Assembly (NCBI GenBank): GCA_020425925.1
Contig: JAGQRB010000639.1
Span: forward strand, 1-35,129
Reading direction: 5' to 3'
Source of the DNA: Planctomycetota bacterium
GTDB lineage: Bacteria; Planctomycetota; UBA1135; UBA2386
DNA: 35,129 nt
Below are positions 1-7,444 of this stretch, piece by piece. A program made the position numbers and the translations under genes. Under the pieces are notes generated by a model. It had not been told where the DNA came from. It ran no database searches and was given only the letters and a program-made list of their open reading frames with translations. Every line of letters starts with the position of its first letter. The first letter of the stretch is position 1.

Positions 1-771
1 GTCGATCTCAGCGCGGTCGCGTCCCTGCAGGCGGCGACGGTGCCGGTCACGTTCGCGATCGACTTCACCGGCAACCCGACCGGGCAGTCGTCGTACGAGA
101 TCGGCGCGCTGCGACTCACCGGCGACCAGTGTACGCCGGCGATCACCGGCGTCACCCCGGGCTCGTTGCCGCAGCTCACCGACGACTGCTTCGTCGTCGA
201 CGGCGAGTGCCTCGACCACCTGGTCGGCGTCACCTGGGACGGCCAGACGATCCCGGGCGGCCCCGGGCCGTTCCCGGGCCACTACGGCGAGGCGTTCTAC
301 ACTCCGGTCGGCGCCAACCAGATCCGGGTCTGCCCGCCGTTCTGCGAACCGATCGGCGACCACGAGATCCGGCTGTTCTTCGCCAACGACTCGCTGGCGA
401 CGATCGTCGCGATCACCACGCCGGCGGCGCCGACGCTGCTCTGCGAGCACGCCCCGAAGATCGACTTCGAGCAGTGCGTCTACATCAGCTCCGGGCCGCT
501 GCCGGGGCCGAACGCGCTGTTCGTCGGCCTCAGCCTCAGCAACTCGCCGACGGTCGTGCCGGGCATCCTGAACTTCGACATCGGCGCGCAGTTCAGCAGC
601 CTGGTCTGCCTCAACGCGCCGCCCGGCGAGTGCACCAAGGTCCGCATCGGCATGATCCCGCCGGCATTCCTCGGCCTGACGCAGTTCTTCCAGGGCATCG
701 TCTGGAACTTCGGCAGCACCGTGCTGCCGCTGCCGACCACCAACGTCTGCGCCTCGACCTACGTGAACTGA
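1..771 (+). CDS. Exported planctomycetal-type protein, 5'-truncated
   Basis: The frame is open from base 1 to a TGA at 769-771, so the start lies outside the window; the GTG at 40 is only an internal codon. The visible 256 residues are rich in G, P, T, hydrophobics and widely spaced cysteines (QCTPAITG, DDCFVVDG, VCPPFCEP, LLCEHAP, VCLNAPPGEC). This suits an extracytoplasmic, disulfide-stabilised protein. The stretch around ITGVTPGSLPQLTDDCFVV has the look of an IPT/TIG-like beta-sandwich repeat, which is an inference. No catalytic motif is seen. It probably belongs to the chromosome rather than the mobile element, because it lies left of the tRNA attachment site. Confidence 0.7.
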   Translation, partial: VDLSAVASLQAATVPVTFAIDFTGNPTGQSSYEIGALRLTGDQCTPAITGVTPGSLPQLTDDCFVVDGECLDHLVGVTWDGQTIPGGPGPFPGHYGEAFYTPVGANQIRVCPPFCEPIGDHEIRLFFANDSLATIVAITTPAAPTLLCEHAPKIDFEQCVYISSGPLPGPNALFVGLSLSNSPTVVPGILNFDIGAQFSSLVCLNAPPGECTKVRIGMIPPAFLGLTQFFQGIVWNFGSTVLPLPTTNVCASTYVN

Positions 772-811
772 CGCGTGGACGTGGCGGCCCGGGTTCGATA
801 CGACCTCGGCG

Positions 812-1630
812 ATGACCCGGCACGAACCGCAGCTCACCAAGACGACCGGCGAGTCCGAGCCGTTCAAGGAGCAGAAGCTGCGGCGCTCGCTGACCCGCAG
901 CGGCGCCGATCCCGACCAGGTCGACGAGGTCGTGCGCGAGGTCACCAAGCGCCTGCGCGACGGCATGGCGACGACCGAGGTGTTCCGCATCGCGCACCGG
1001 CTGCTGCGCCGCGAACGCCGCGCCGCCGCCGCGCGCTACTCGCTGCAGCGCGCGATCCAGCAGCTCGGCCCCGACGGCATCCCGTTCGAGAAGTTCATCG
1101 CCGAGCTCTGGCGCAGCGCCGGCTTCCGCACCCGCACCGGCGTGCGGCTGCAGGGCCGCTTCGTGCGCCACGAGGTCGACATCATCGCCAAACGCGGCGA
1201 CGACTCGCGCTTCGCCGAGTGCAAGTTCCGCTCGCAGAACGACGGCAAGGTCGACATCAAGGTCGCGCTCTACGTCTTCGCGCGCGCCGCCGACATCCGA
1301 ACGCGCTGGGAGGGCAACTTCTGGCTGGTCACCAACGGCCGCTTCACGAAGGACGCGCTGACCTACGGCGAGGGCGTCGGCCTGCAGCTGCTGGCCTGGG
1401 ACCACCCGCAAGGTGCCGGCCTGCGCGACCAGATCGACCGCGCCGGCCTGCACCCGGTCACCGCGATCAGCACGCTGCACCACAAGGAACAGCTCGCGCT
1501 GCTGCGCCGCGGCATCGTGCTCGCCGCCGCGCTGCGCGACCAGCGCGACGTGATCCACGAGCTCGGCATCAGCGACCGTCGCAGCAAGGAGCTGTGGCGC
1601 GAGATCGACGAGCTGCGGATGGAGAAGTAG
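812..1630 (+). CDS. ATP-cone plus Mrr-like PD-(D/E)XK endonuclease domain protein
   Basis: A 272-aa protein starting at ATG 812. Residues about 8-95 read as an ATP-cone domain: KTTGESEPFKEQKLRRSL, then paired helices ending in EVFRIAHRLLRRE. Residues about 95-190 look like a restriction-endonuclease-like (Mrr_cat) fold: FEKFIAELWRSAGFRTRTG, then HEVDIIAKRG and FAECKFRS, which supply the D...E-x-K catalytic signature. The C-terminal 80 residues are helical and unassigned. This ATP-cone/nuclease fusion is a known architecture in chromosomes of many phyla; its physiological role is not settled. It likely binds nucleotide through the cone and cleaves DNA. It lies 40 bp after the exported-protein gene on the same strand, so co-transcription is possible. 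Confidence 0.8.
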   Translation: MTRHEPQLTKTTGESEPFKEQKLRRSLTRSGADPDQVDEVVREVTKRLRDGMATTEVFRIAHRLLRRERRAAAARYSLQRAIQQLGPDGIPFEKFIAELWRSAGFRTRTGVRLQGRFVRHEVDIIAKRGDDSRFAECKFRSQNDGKVDIKVALYVFARAADIRTRWEGNFWLVTNGRFTKDALTYGEGVGLQLLAWDHPQGAGLRDQIDRAGLHPVTAISTLHHKEQLALLRRGIVLAAALRDQRDVIHELGISDRRSKELWREIDELRMEK

Positions 1631-1655
1631 GCGGCGGCCGGGCGGTCGGCCGGGG

Positions 1656-1958
1656 TCAGGATCGCCGCCGCCAAGGTCGCAGAACCCGCAGCGAGTGCGG
1701 TCGCCCCGGTCCGGACTGCACCGACGTGACGAGCCGGCGCCGCAGCAGGTGCGCGAGCGCCAGCTGCACCGCGCGCTTCGAGAGCCCGGTCTGCTCGGCC
1801 ATCGCCGCCAACGGCAGCTCGCCGCTCGGGTGCTCGCCGCCGCTCGTCCGCCGCCACAGCGCGAGGTACAGCAGGAACGCCGACGGCTGGCGATCGTGAC
1901 CGACGAGGTCGGGCAGCAGGACGTCGACGACGTACGGATCGAGCGCGAGATCGGTCAT
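1656..1958 (-). CDS. Small winged-helix regulator-like protein
   Basis: About 100 aa, beginning MTDLALDPYVVDVLLPDLVG. An in-frame ATG five codons upstream (1973) is an alternative start. The centre (LPLAAMAEQTGLSKRAVQLALAHLLRRRLV) is a clear helix-turn-helix followed by a wing, of the kind seen in helix-turn-helix domain proteins without a sensor domain. No ligand-binding region is present. It is divergent from the glyoxalase-fold gene at 2025, and a near-perfect palindrome covers its own start region, so autoregulation is plausible. It converges on the nuclease gene, whose stop is 26 bp away. Confidence 0.6.
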   Translation of the reverse strand: MTDLALDPYVVDVLLPDLVGHDRQPSAFLLYLALWRRTSGGEHPSGELPLAAMAEQTGLSKRAVQLALAHLLRRRLVTSVQSGPGRPHSLRVLRPWRRRS

Positions 1959-1974
1959 GGCAACGGTTGCCATG
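1956..1974. promoter_or_regulatory. Palindromic operator candidate between divergent genes
   Basis: Two perfect 9-bp arms, CATGGCAAC and GTTGCCATG, separated by one base. The palindrome overlaps both possible start codons of the small winged-helix gene and lies about 50 bp upstream of the glyoxalase-fold gene. That position suits a dimeric helix-turn-helix repressor site acting on both genes. The protein-site link is inferred only from adjacency. Confidence 0.4.
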
Positions 1975-2024
1975 GTAATCGATGCCAGCTTGCCCGCTCG
2001 CGCGGCGCCGCTTCATTGCCCGCC

Positions 2025-2423
2025 ATGACAACCGAAACCGTTCCGTGTCTGCTGCGCGGCCTCAAGTTCGCGAGCATCCCCGTCGGCGACCAGGACCGCG
2101 CGCTCGCGTTCTACACCGGCAAGCTCGGCCTCGCCGTCGCGACCGACCAGCCGATGGGCGAAGGCGCCGACGCGCCGCGCTGGATCGAGCTCCGCATCCC
2201 GGGCGCCGATACGCGCCTCGTGCTGTTCACGCCCGAGGAGCACCGCGATCGCGTCGGCACGTTCACCGGTCTCAGCGTCTGGACCGAGGATGTCGAGACT
2301 GCCTATCGGATCTACGTCGAGCGCGGCGTCGAGTTCGTCGGTCCGCCTGCGGTCGAACCGTGGGGTACGTATGCGCTGCTGAAGGACCCGGACGGCAATG
2401 TCATCTGCCTGTCGTCGCGGTAG
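2025..2423 (+). CDS. VOC (glyoxalase/bleomycin-resistance) family protein
   Basis: A 132-aa protein beginning MTTETVPCLLRGLKFASIPV. It shows the paired beta-alpha-beta-beta-beta modules of the vicinal-oxygen-chelate fold: FASIPVGDQDRALAFYTGKLGL, RWIELRIPG, RLVLFTPEE, then LSVWTEDVETAYRIYVERGVEF and the conserved C-terminal YALLKDPDGNVICL. Members are small metal-dependent lyases, isomerases or resistance proteins; substrate cannot be read from sequence. It has usual single-domain length (about 120-140 aa). The start at ATG 2025 is chosen because upstream in-frame codons overlap the divergent regulator gene and are not VOC-like. Confidence 0.85.
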   Translation: MTTETVPCLLRGLKFASIPVGDQDRALAFYTGKLGLAVATDQPMGEGADAPRWIELRIPGADTRLVLFTPEEHRDRVGTFTGLSVWTEDVETAYRIYVERGVEFVGPPAVEPWGTYALLKDPDGNVICLSSR

Positions 2424-2590
2424 TGGCGGTGCGCTGCCACTCGGCGGCCTTGGCGGCGGTGTGGAACGTCGCCGGGTGGTCGGCGGCGCGCTCATGTGGT
2501 GGCGGCGGTGTGGTGAGAGGTGAGAGGGTGCGGGGGTGGTCGGTCTTGACCGGCTTGGGCGGCGCGCTACGGTTCCGGGGTCGGAGGAGT

Positions 2591-2665
2591 GCGGGTGTAG
2601 TTCAGTGGTAGAACGTCAGCTTCCCAAGCTGAATGTCGTCGGTTCGATCCCGATCACCCGCTCCA
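2591..2665 (+). tRNA. tRNA-Gly (anticodon CCC)
   Basis: A full cloverleaf with encoded CCA. The acceptor strand GCGGGTG (2591-2597) pairs with CACCCGC (2655-2661), discriminator T, CCA 2663-2665. The anticodon stem CAGC/GCTG encloses TTCCCAA, giving anticodon CCC. The T arm GTCGG/CCGAT encloses TTCGATC. This gene is the chromosomal target of the element to its right: its 3' half is also read, on the other strand, as the last codons of the integrase. Confidence 0.95.
2616..2665. other. attL: tRNA-Gly 3' end overlapping the integrase C-terminus
   Basis: The integrase frame runs on through the tRNA 3' half and stops at 2616-2618, so its last 16 residues (ERVIGIEPTTFSLGS) are antisense tRNA sequence. 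Tyrosine integrases that use tRNA-Gly genes commonly end this way, since the core site restores the tRNA on integration. The exact crossover cannot be placed without attR. I did not find a second copy of the tRNA 3' end in this window, so the right junction probably lies beyond base 35129. Confidence 0.75.
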
Positions 2666-3983
2666 TTCCTTCCAGGGACTTACGCGCGACGCGCCCGAAG
2701 CTCCCCTTCCCGTGTGCCAGTTTGGTGCCAGGAAGTCCGCGACGCAGCGAACGGCTGCCACCTCCCCCGCCGCGAGGCAGCCGTTCGACGGCATCGCGCA
2801 GGTCATCCGACACGAGGTGCGCGTAGACCCGGGCCGTCAGCTCGGGAGAGCTGTGGCCCATGAGCTTCTGCACCTGGTGCAGGCCGACGCCGGCACGGAG
2901 GAGCCGCGTTCCGTAGGTGTGCCGCAGGGCGTGGATGTCGAGCTTCTGGCCCGACGCGTCGATCTTCTCGAGCTCGGCGCGGTCGAGCAGCCGGTCGAAG
3001 ATGCGCATCGCGTTGCGGCTCTGTTTGCCCCACGGCTCGCCCCGCGGAGTCAGGAAGATCCGATCGCCGTCACCGGGCACGTCACCGAGTAGCTCAGTCT
3101 GAAGCTCACGCAGCGCGACGAGCTCCTCGACCAGCTCTTGGCGGATGGGGTTGGTCTGTTCGCGACCGGACTTCGCCGTCTCCGCGCGCAGCCGAAGCGT
3201 CGCGCCTTCCTCGTCGAGGTCCTGCCAGACGGTCTGGCTGAGGGCTCCCCAACGGGCGCCCGTCTCTACGAGCGCGAGCCAGAGCGGATACTGCGGCACC
3301 CGAAGCGAGCGCTCGCGGCCGGCGTAGCGGCTTCCCTTCGTGCCGTTCTTGATCGTGCGCTCTGCCGCCACGTGGCGCGCCTGCTCGGCGTCATCCTCGA
3401 TCGCGGCCGTGAGGAACCGTTCGATCTCCGCTTCCGACAGGGCGCGCCGACGGTAGCGCTGGTGCTTCTGCCCCTGCGGCAGGCGCTTGAGCTTCGCCAG
3501 CGGGTTCGATGCGATGACGTCGCAGTCGACTGCCCATCGCAACATCCCCTGGACGGCCGCCACGTCGAGGTTCGCCGTCCGGTTGGACGCACCGTCTTCC
3601 ACGCGCTTGCGACGCCACTCGAGCAGGTCGCTTGTCTGCAGCTCAGAGACGCGCCTGGCCCGGAGCCCGCCGAGCACGCGCTTCAGCCGCCCCTTCAGGT
3701 TGCTGAGATGTCCGGCGCTGACTCTCGGCTCGAGGTCGGACTCGTAGAGTCGGCGAACTTCTTCGAGCAGGCGGTCATGCGATTCCTCGCGACCGAGCCC
3801 CGCGATCTCGAGATCCCGCCGACGGATGATGTCGCCGAGCCGACGCTCGGCGACGCGCCGATCGGTAGAGAGCACCTGGCGGCGGCGCTTGCCGCTCGCG
3901 TCGGTCCAATCGCCGAGGTAGACGATGCCACCCTTGTTGCGTCGCCTTACGAGACGCCCACGGCCGAGTGCGCGCCCCCTCAC
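2616..3983 (-). CDS. int: Tyrosine-recombinase integrase of the element
   Basis: A 455-aa protein. The GTG at 3983 is chosen because it overlaps the excisionase stop (GTGA). Residues 10-65 form an N-terminal arm-binding-like region (NKGGIVYLGDWTDASGKR). Residues 70-165 are a core-binding SAM-like domain. Residues 180-400 are the catalytic domain, with R244 in ETGARWGALS, K271, H351-x-x-R354 in HALRHTYGT, H377 in LMGHSS and nucleophile Y387 in ARVYAH, so the pentad looks intact. The C-terminal tail reads through the tRNA-Gly gene. It acts on the tRNA attachment site with the adjacent excisionase. Transcription points out of the element toward the tRNA, at the end of the long transfer operon. 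Confidence 0.95.
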   Translation of the reverse strand: MRGRALGRGRLVRRRNKGGIVYLGDWTDASGKRRRQVLSTDRRVAERRLGDIIRRRDLEIAGLGREESHDRLLEEVRRLYESDLEPRVSAGHLSNLKGRLKRVLGGLRARRVSELQTSDLLEWRRKRVEDGASNRTANLDVAAVQGMLRWAVDCDVIASNPLAKLKRLPQGQKHQRYRRRALSEAEIERFLTAAIEDDAEQARHVAAERTIKNGTKGSRYAGRERSLRVPQYPLWLALVETGARWGALSQTVWQDLDEEGATLRLRAETAKSGREQTNPIRQELVEELVALRELQTELLGDVPGDGDRIFLTPRGEPWGKQSRNAMRIFDRLLDRAELEKIDASGQKLDIHALRHTYGTRLLRAGVGLHQVQKLMGHSSPELTARVYAHLVSDDLRDAVERLPRGGGGGSRSLRRGLPGTKLAHGKGSFGRVARKSLEGMERVIGIEPTTFSLGS

Positions 3984-4318
3984 CGGTTCGGCCCCTCGGA
4001 CATGGCGTCCAACCATTCCTCGATCGCGCGCACCCGCCACCGCTTCGAGCCGCCGAAGCGGATCGCTGGCGGCAGGTCGCCAGCCTTCTCCAGCCGACGG
4101 ACCGTTCGCACGTCGCACTGAAGGAGCTCGGCAAGGTCGCGTTCGGTGAACATCTTTCGCAGGGTCGTGCGTGTGCGTAGGCGCTGTTCGATCTCTTCGA
4201 GCTTCTTCTCCAGAGCGTTTTCGAGCCGCGCAACGAGGTTCGCGAGCACATCGGTGTGCCGCGGACCAACGTCAGCATCGGGCACGGATGGGAGAAGGTG
4301 GCCACCTTCGTCGCGCAT
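3980..4318 (-). CDS. xis: AlpA/Xis-like excisionase (HTH_17)
   Basis: About 112 aa from ATG 4318; a TTG at 4351 overlapping the preceding stop (TTGGTAA) is an alternative. Residues about 28-55 are a predicted coiled coil (ARLENALEKKLEEIEQRL). The C-terminal 55 residues are a MerR-like winged helix: MFTERDLAELLQCDVRTVRRL, then PPAIRFGGSKRW and AIEEWLDAM, the signature of excisionase/AlpA proteins that bend attachment-site DNA. Its stop overlaps the integrase start by four bases, so the two are translationally coupled, as expected for proteins that must be balanced during excision. Confidence 0.85.
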   Translation of the reverse strand: MRDEGGHLLPSVPDADVGPRHTDVLANLVARLENALEKKLEEIEQRLRTRTTLRKMFTERDLAELLQCDVRTVRRLEKAGDLPPAIRFGGSKRWRVRAIEEWLDAMSEGPNR

Positions 4319-4344
4319 CGGTTCTGGAGAGAACTCGGCCAAAC

Positions 4345-5775
4345 TTACCAACCCCTCTTCGTCTTGGGCACGGACTGCTGGACCGCAATTCCCAGCAGCT
4401 TTCGTCGTTCCGCGAGCGACTGAACGGGAGTCCGGTTGCTGACCGAGTAGGGACCGCGATTCTCGCTTTCCCTGCGCTTGATCCTTCGCGCCCGCTCCGA
4501 CGCTTCGACCGCACGAATGCGCCGGTGAGCACCCTTCAGCGTTGCGGAGATGAGTCCACCCACCAGACGTTGGCACTTGATGAAGGTCTCGAGTTCCTCG
4601 ATGTCCCGCTCGTACGCGTCGTAGAACCTCGCGAGCAAGGTTGCGGTTGATGCCCCCACCTCGCCGCTGAGACAGTCTTCTTCAATCTGCTCGAGGTCCG
4701 CGTCGCGCCCCTCCGCGACCTGCCGAACGAAGTGACTCGGGTTGGGCATCGATCGCGTGACGACCTTCCATGCCCGCATGAACTCCCGATCACCGGTCTG
4801 CTCGACGTAGTGGACGACCAGATCGCGGACCGCATCACACCCGATCTCGGGCGGGTTCATCCTGGCCAGCTCACCCGGCTCAATGAAGGTGTAGCCGTGA
4901 AGCCTCGGGCTGCAGAGCTTCATCATGCCCTTGCGCCCCACGGGCTCCCCCGATGCATCGCTCGTATCCGAGTCGTGCGTGCCATCCGTGAAGATCTCGA
5001 CGGTGTAGCTGCGCCCCGCGGCCTCGTGGTTCCGCGCCGCGCGCTCGGCTCCTTGCCGCATGGCTCGTTCGATCCGCTCGGCTTCGGTGATGTTCGATCC
5101 CTCGTTTACCCGCGGGCGGAGGCTCGCCCCATCGAGGAGGCCCAGCTCGAAGAGAACTGCCGGATGCTCCACGAGATCACCCAAGGAGCTGAGGCGCGCC
5201 ACCTCCGCCTTCCGCTCCGAGAGTCGCTGACGCGCAGTTCGCACGTGCTCGACCCAAGCACGCACGGAATCCAGGCTCGCCTCGTCGCGAACGACACCTG
5301 CTTCACCACTGAGTAGGCGCTCGACGAAAGACCTGTCGTCTCCCTCGAATCGGCGCAGCAGCGGATCCAGTTCGCCTTCCTGCCCGGTCTCGGGGCCGGA
5401 CTCGGGCGTCGGGGCCGGCGACGGCGACGGAAGGGGGTCATCGATCTGACCGTCATCCTGCCGCTCGCCCTTCGGCAACTCCGGCGCCCCATCCAGAGCT
5501 CGCACAGCAAGGAAGACGATGGCGAGAGCCGCGACCACGATCACGACGGTCTTCGCCCGGAACGCAACATTGGTAGCCATACCCCACAGAATGCCGTTCG
5601 CGACGACCTCCAGGAAGGGCGCGTGTCCGAACACGCACCCGTAGATGAACACCGAGGCGGCAACGAGCAGCGAGGACGCCAAGCGCCGCTGCTCATCCAC
5701 GCCCCACACCAGCGGCGGTGGCACTTTCGAGTAGCGCACCTCCGGACGAACCAGTCGCTCCTGCAGCAACGTCAC
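4345..5775 (-). CDS. Membrane protein of the transfer operon, unknown function
   Basis: A 476-aa protein of no family I recognise. Two or three hydrophobic segments lie near the N-terminus (SSLLVAASVFIYGCVFG, FLEVVANGILWGM and KTVVIVVAALAIVFLAVRAL). A proline/acidic linker follows (about residues 100-135), then a large soluble, helical domain of about 340 residues with several conserved-looking aromatic and charged patches but no enzymatic motif I can name. Its start overlaps the VWA gene stop (ATGA), so they are coupled and probably work together. The topology suggests a membrane anchor with a cytoplasmic domain. Confidence 0.75.
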   Translation of the reverse strand: MTLLQERLVRPEVRYSKVPPPLVWGVDEQRRLASSLLVAASVFIYGCVFGHAPFLEVVANGILWGMATNVAFRAKTVVIVVAALAIVFLAVRALDGAPELPKGERQDDGQIDDPLPSPSPAPTPESGPETGQEGELDPLLRRFEGDDRSFVERLLSGEAGVVRDEASLDSVRAWVEHVRTARQRLSERKAEVARLSSLGDLVEHPAVLFELGLLDGASLRPRVNEGSNITEAERIERAMRQGAERAARNHEAAGRSYTVEIFTDGTHDSDTSDASGEPVGRKGMMKLCSPRLHGYTFIEPGELARMNPPEIGCDAVRDLVVHYVEQTGDREFMRAWKVVTRSMPNPSHFVRQVAEGRDADLEQIEEDCLSGEVGASTATLLARFYDAYERDIEELETFIKCQRLVGGLISATLKGAHRRIRAVEASERARRIKRRESENRGPYSVSNRTPVQSLAERRKLLGIAVQQSVPKTKRGW

Positions 5776-6611
5776 GGCCGCTCCTTCCCGCCGAACGCCT
5801 GGATCAAGGCGACGGCGGACTGGTCGGAGATCTGGCCTTCGCGGCGTTTCCTCTCGAGGAGCGCCACCGCAGAGCCTCCCTGCGACTCCGCTACCGCCGC
5901 CTCGACGGCGGCGGTCAGACCATCGCCCTCCTCCACGTTCTGGAAGTCGACGAACCGCCCACCGGTCTTGTTCGCGATGTCACGGTATTGCTGCTCCGCC
6001 GGAGCATCCCTCCCACACCGAACCATGAAGCAGCGAATCCTGGCCCTACTCAGACAAGCGAGGATGCGTTCATGCGTCATCCCGAACTCGCAGAGCTCGA
6101 TAGAGTCGTGATCTCCCGCGAACTCGGGAACGAACTCCCGCGCGTATCCGTGGGACGCATGGTCGCCGACGCAGACCAACACGCGATTCCGCGCTACCCA
6201 GGGCAGTTGGCTGGCGAAGAGCAGGCCGGCACCAAGGGCCTCGACCGAAGTGTCGTTGCCCTCGGTGAATCCCGCACCGTCGACAAACTTCCGCAGCTGG
6301 TCAACTCGGCTCGCCCCGATGAACTCGCCATGCTTGGGACCGCCATCACCGAAGAAGGAGAACGGCGTCTGGCACGTGTGGTCTCGGTAGAAGCCGAAGG
6401 TCATCCGCAGATGTTGATGGCGAGCTACCAGGCGTCGCAGAAGCTCCATCGAATGCGTCTTCACCGCATCGATGAAGAGCTCCATCGATGCCGTCGCGTC
6501 CGCAAGAACCGCAACGTCGACTCCGCCCTCAACCCGGATCGCACGTGACTGTGAGAGAAGCGAACTGCTGGTCAACGAACGCCTCGTTGATCGGATCGCC
6601 GGGAACTTCAT
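5772..6611 (-). CDS. VWA-domain protein of the transfer operon
   Basis: A 279-aa protein starting at ATG 6611, which overlaps the upstream stop (ATGA). After a serine-rich N-terminal 25 residues comes a von Willebrand factor A fold: VDVAVLADATASMELF supplies a D38-x-T40-x-S42 MIDAS motif, followed by FGFYRDHT, a central TEGNDTSVEAL and RNRVLVCVGDHASHG. The DATASM form resembles the VWA class seen in some kinase- and phage-associated proteins rather than integrin I domains. It probably binds a metal-dependent partner on or near the membrane. It is sandwiched between two membrane-protein genes and shares the operon with coupling protein and relaxase, so a role in the transfer apparatus is inferred. 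Confidence 0.8.
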   Translation of the reverse strand: MKFPAIRSTRRSLTSSSLLSQSRAIRVEGGVDVAVLADATASMELFIDAVKTHSMELLRRLVARHQHLRMTFGFYRDHTCQTPFSFFGDGGPKHGEFIGASRVDQLRKFVDGAGFTEGNDTSVEALGAGLLFASQLPWVARNRVLVCVGDHASHGYAREFVPEFAGDHDSIELCEFGMTHERILACLSRARIRCFMVRCGRDAPAEQQYRDIANKTGGRFVDFQNVEEGDGLTAAVEAAVAESQGGSAVALLERKRREGQISDQSAVALIQAFGGKERP

Positions 6612-7444
6612 GATCGCGCTCCTTCTTGCTCCTGAAGAGCCTCCCACTGCGCATTGACGTAGAGGAAGATCGCATCGAAGGCGTCGTTCAACCACGCGAG
6701 GTCAAAGGACGGACGGGTGTCGCTGTGGAACTGCTTCACCAAGTTCCGCCAGATCTTCCTGGACTCACCCTGACCTGCCTCCGAGCCAAAGGTCTCCCCC
6801 GGGTCGACCGGCAGAACGACCCTGAGCACGGGGCCACCGTCTTCCGTCCCAAGAGTTGCCAGGGAGCCGTCCAGCGACTGCAGAAGGCGCGACACCCGCT
6901 CGTCCCACTGCTCACACTGAGCGAGGAACGCCTCGTATCGCTCGCCAACAGGGAAGAAGCTGTGCTCGAGGAACTCGAGGAAGTCCCCACGGGCGGCCTC
7001 GATGTCACGTCGGGAATCACGCAGATCCTCGACGAACTTCAGATCGGCACCAGCCTCTGCACGCCGCAGCTGCTCGCGCAGGTCATTCAGCTCTTGGTGC
7101 AGCTCGGCGTTGCGAGTGAGTTCCGCCCTCAGATCCTGCTCGACCTTCTGCCTTCCCACGACAGCATCGAGAGCTCGCTCATCCGCTACGAAGGCATGGT
7201 GCTCCAGACCCTGAATTCGCTCACGGCTCTCGTTGGCCCGCCTCTCCAGGTGGATGACCCAGAAGGCCAGCATGGACAATGCACCAACGGCCAACGACGC
7301 CATCGCGGTCGACATGACCCCAGCCCCCTCGGGCGCCATGATCGCGACGCCGAGGCTTGCGCAGGTTCCAAGACCGAAGAGCCCCAGCACCCCGATGACT
7401 CGGGGCCTCAATCCATCTAGCCACGCTACGAGGAACCTCACCAT
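6608..7444 (-). CDS. Membrane-anchored coiled-coil protein with J-like C-terminus
   Basis: A 278-aa protein; ATG 7444 overlaps the coupling-protein stop (ATGGTGA). Two transmembrane helices lie near the N-terminus (PRVIGVLGLFGLGTCASLG and MSTAMASLAVGALSMLAFWV). A long coiled coil follows (about residues 65-145, many E/R/L heptads). The C-terminal 50 residues contain WRNLVKQFHSDTRPSF, then LAWLNDAFDAIF. This resembles helix II, loop and helix III of a J domain, but with HSD in place of HPD. Full J-domain assignment is uncertain. Tight coupling to the coupling protein and VWA gene suggests one membrane complex. Confidence 0.75.
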   Translation of the reverse strand: MVRFLVAWLDGLRPRVIGVLGLFGLGTCASLGVAIMAPEGAGVMSTAMASLAVGALSMLAFWVIHLERRANESRERIQGLEHHAFVADERALDAVVGRQKVEQDLRAELTRNAELHQELNDLREQLRRAEAGADLKFVEDLRDSRRDIEAARGDFLEFLEHSFFPVGERYEAFLAQCEQWDERVSRLLQSLDGSLATLGTEDGGPVLRVVLPVDPGETFGSEAGQGESRKIWRNLVKQFHSDTRPSFDLAWLNDAFDAIFLYVNAQWEALQEQEGARS

